Positions 63,001 to 64,000 of a DNA stretch of 64,000 nucleotides are shown piece by piece. The stretch is from the NCBI GenBank assembly GCA_012295225.1, contig WMKK01000005.1:378958-442957 (forward strand), in the 5' to 3' direction. The DNA comes from Ostreococcus mediterraneus. Its lineage: Eukaryota; Chlorophyta; Mamiellophyceae; Mamiellales; Bathycoccaceae. Both the position numbers and the translations under genes were made by a program. The notes beneath the pieces are model-generated. The model ran no database searches. It was not told the DNA's origin and saw only the letters and a program-made list of their open reading frames with translations. The number at the start of each line of letters is the position of its first letter. The stretch's first letter is position 1.

Positions 63001-63792
63001 TCGCGCGTCGTATTGCTCGGGACCGACGCCGCCTAACACATCTGCCGCGCTTAAATCTTTCTTCTCGGCAGGTTTGGCTGGTGTGGCTGTGATTGTTTTG
63101 ACTGTTGTTTTCTTTCTCGCATTCGTCGTCGTCGCCATTTTTGGCGTTGTCTTCGTCGCTTTTTTCGCCGGCGCCGCCATTTTGGTCTTCTTCTTCTTCA
63201 CCGGAGACTCGCTTTCTGAAAAGTCTTCATCATCGGATTCCGACTCTTCACTACTCATGTCTTCATCGAATAAGTCATCATCGTCACCATCATCATCCTC
63301 ATCGCCCAAATCAAAGTCACTACCGCTCTCGTCTCCACCATCGTCATCGTCGTCGTCGCTCGCGAGCGCGTTTGATTTCGCCTTCCCACGCGGCTTGCTC
63401 GCCGCCTTGGTCGGCTTCTTCACACTGGGTGGCTTGTTCACCACGTCCTCCATCACGCATTCGCGCTCGGGCGGCGTCGACACCTCTGCCGGGGCGGATG
63501 CGATCGTCATATCCACGTCCACGACGTCGTCGACGACGTCGTCGTTTGTCTTGAATCTTTTCACCTCGCGCGTAGCCTTGACGTCGTCATCCTTAACCGG
63601 CGACCGCGCGCCCTTCGACGGCGCGTCACCCGCACCGCACAGCGTCGACACATCTCCGCCAGACGACGCCGCGAGAGCTCCCGCGTTGCCCTTCGCCGCG
63701 CTTCCGGGCGTCTTTGGCTTGGCGCTAAAGAAGGCGCTAATCGGTCGCTGTCCAGGCGGTGGAGCTTTCTGCGCGGATTTAGGCGGCGCCAT
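60010..63792 (-). CDS. MSH6: Mismatch-repair protein MSH6
   Basis: A 1260-residue MutS homologue. With MSH2 it recognises base mismatches in nuclear DNA. A PCNA-binding PIP box sits at the N-terminus (Q15, I18, F21, F22 in QRPISAFF). A long acidic, Lys-rich linker follows (about 70-260), then the mismatch-binding domain with KMGKFYEMYEMD, where F340 and E342 are the reading Phe and Glu. After the lever and clamp regions comes the ATPase with GPNMGGKS at 1019-1026 and the Walker B region DELGRGTATADGT. There is no Tudor or PWWP domain before the core. One base at 62882 is ambiguous, leaving residue 304 unread. The frame begins at GTG 63822; the ATG at 63792 fits the PIP box position. Confidence 0.97.
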   Translation of the reverse strand: MAPPKSAQKAPPPGQRPISAFFSAKPKTPGSAAKGNAGALAASSGGDVSTLCGAGDAPSKGARSPVKDDDVKATREVKRFKTNDDVVDDVVDVDMTIASAPAEVSTPPERECVMEDVVNKPPSVKKPTKAASKPRGKAKSNALASDDDDDDGGDESGSDFDLGDEDDDGDDDDLFDEDMSSEESESDDEDFSESESPVKKKKTKMAAPAKKATKTTPKMATTTNARKKTTVKTITATPAKPAEKKDLSAADVLGGVGPEQYDARQRFKFPFLLPENIKDASGRRPDDPDYDPSTLLLPKTFPKXKDANGELWNVSPGQQQWWKFKAANFDSVLLFKMGKFYEMYEMDAHVGVRDLGLIYMRGEQPHAGFPEKNYAMHAEQLARNGHRVVCIEQTETPAQLAERKKNDPKCKDTVVRREMVQVLTKGTMVDMGMLNSSPDAAFVCAIIDGGLDDGGDGGGWIGLCAADCGTGRFLVGAWRDDEGAGCLRTALAELRPVEILVPHAGLSARTKMAALDMCPSAQHRTFKSTTATDAIQDADCEGYFKNIKGGYPPAIKELRDTACDPERECGLGAWGTVVAYLRAALIDADVVPQGRVEALHTTGVDSREHLARWAHASHVAMDAAALSGLEVLENTAGGTAGTLLASLDRCVSGPGRRLLRQWVCRPLTSAAAIRARQVALSTLRGSGVEATGMARKLLRDAPDTERAISRVVGSSSGKGRDAAHVVLYEDSAKAKLNDFLSALEGIRAARDAAAAIAACEATCEKSPLLKALCVPGCDEARREDVFTAIGGASMPDLTALTAMEAAFDWGAAKASGRIEPARGVDADLDAAEDALASADANLASWLDTARATLGGHKTDIVFVSANKDTHLVELPDRLAGKVPSHWVREGKRKGYERFTCDDLVPLREARVEAQEAREAALAGVFRRIVSTFCEDAARWQAAANVGAIIDVLGSLAVVSEEMNASCGAVCTPTVTPPTERAALVADRLSHPCASSLARSFVPNNVRLGGDAPGFCLITGPNMGGKSTYLRQVCLAAIMAHVGADVPAAKFEMTAMDAVFVRMGAKDNLAGGQSTFMVELSETGAMLRRATANSLVVLDELGRGTATADGTAIACAVASHLIDARCRTLFSTHYHRLADDHARDSNVTLAHMGSRVETPSGASTYGRETVTFLYTLASGACPRSYGVNVARLAGLPESVCIAAAARAAHLEKGQLEKLGVADASARETVIRASRDVLAAVAADDVSAIIVARARARHALSQ

Positions 63793-64000
63793 CGCGCGTG
63801 CGGCGTTCGTATTCGCGATCACGCGCCGCCGGTCGCGAGCCTATGGGTGTTGCGTCGCGCTCGAGGCGTCGCGGGCGCACCTCGCGCGGTGGTGTGACGT
63901 CGCTGCGTTGGCTGAGCTGATTTTCAAATGGAACAGTTTTCAAAGTTTTGAGCTGTCGCCCGGTGTGTATTAAATTAAATTCTACAAAGATGCACGCATT
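63793..64000. other. MSH6 upstream region, window edge
   Basis: About 200 bp of sequence upstream of MSH6, becoming AT-rich in the last 80 bp. It should contain the MSH6 promoter. No further gene is visible before the window ends. Confidence 0.5.

Noticed and set aside
1-64000. tRNA genes, CRISPR arrays, transposons or virus-derived genes
   Set aside because: GTTCGA-like words were scanned for tRNA B boxes and all lie in coding sequence without cloverleaf context; no regular spacer array and no transposase, reverse transcriptase, integrase or capsid-like protein was seen.

Overview
The window looks like a nuclear chromosome segment of a picoeukaryotic green alga of the Mamiellales, most likely Ostreococcus or a close relative. 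The reasons are: GC-rich DNA; very compact packing, with most intergenic gaps between 30 and 300 bp; nearly all genes uninterrupted; plant-type and plastid-targeted products (TIC236, CCB1, a plastid NusG-like protein, a CCA1/LHY/RVE-type Myb, a DA1-like peptidase); and conserved eukaryotic machinery (MSH6, symplekin, SF3B5, Sec6, Sec62, BRF1, ATG10, ISD11). I see about 36 protein-coding genes, one apparent gene fragment, and no rRNA, tRNA, CRISPR array, transposase, reverse transcriptase or virus-like gene. Species assignment is inference from gene content and composition.

Layout. 1-9.2 kb: C-terminal part of malate dehydrogenase, a small methyltransferase, a GH36 raffinose-synthase-like enzyme head-to-head with a coiled-coil protein, then the CCA1-like Myb, a 1.4 kb gene-free stretch rich in repeats, hairpins and G-boxes, and an acidic repeat protein. 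9.2-18.6 kb: plastid SAP-NusG protein, coiled-coil protein, GCK/twin-CX9C protein, symplekin, SF3B5 and a membrane-anchored PstS-like phosphate-binding protein. 18.8-31.9 kb: Sec6, TIC236, a membrane SDR, organellar TrpRS and Sec62. 32-39.7 kb: FAM98-like, a coiled-coil (possibly kinetochore) protein, an AT-rich pocket with an ambiguous base, a CFAP20DC-like protein, TENA/THI-4, a truncated WD40 fragment, a Lin0512-family protein and a DA1-like peptidase. 39.9-46.7 kb: prolyl-tRNA synthetase with a GST-like N-terminus and the only two introns I can support, a divergent actin-related protein, a PolI-type 5'-3' exonuclease and a sulfotransferase-like membrane protein. 46.8-63.8 kb: HEATR5-like giant, an unknown gene, BRF1, a class I aminotransferase, CCB1, an Ala-rich coiled coil, ATG10, an AIRIM-like protein, ISD11 and MSH6.

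Genes sit mostly in alternating head-to-head and tail-to-tail pairs. Head-to-head start codons are often only 13-80 bp apart, so shared bidirectional promoters are the rule. The genes do not form one pathway. Weak functional groupings are: organelle expression and biogenesis (NusG-like, TIC236, TrpRS, PolI-type exonuclease, CCB1, ISD11); RNA processing (symplekin and SF3B5 in tandem); and membrane traffic (Sec6, Sec62, HEATR5, ATG10).

Limits: everything is read by eye. Start codons were moved to the first credible ATG wherever the longest open frame began with GTG or TTG. Family assignments rest on remembered motifs, not searches.
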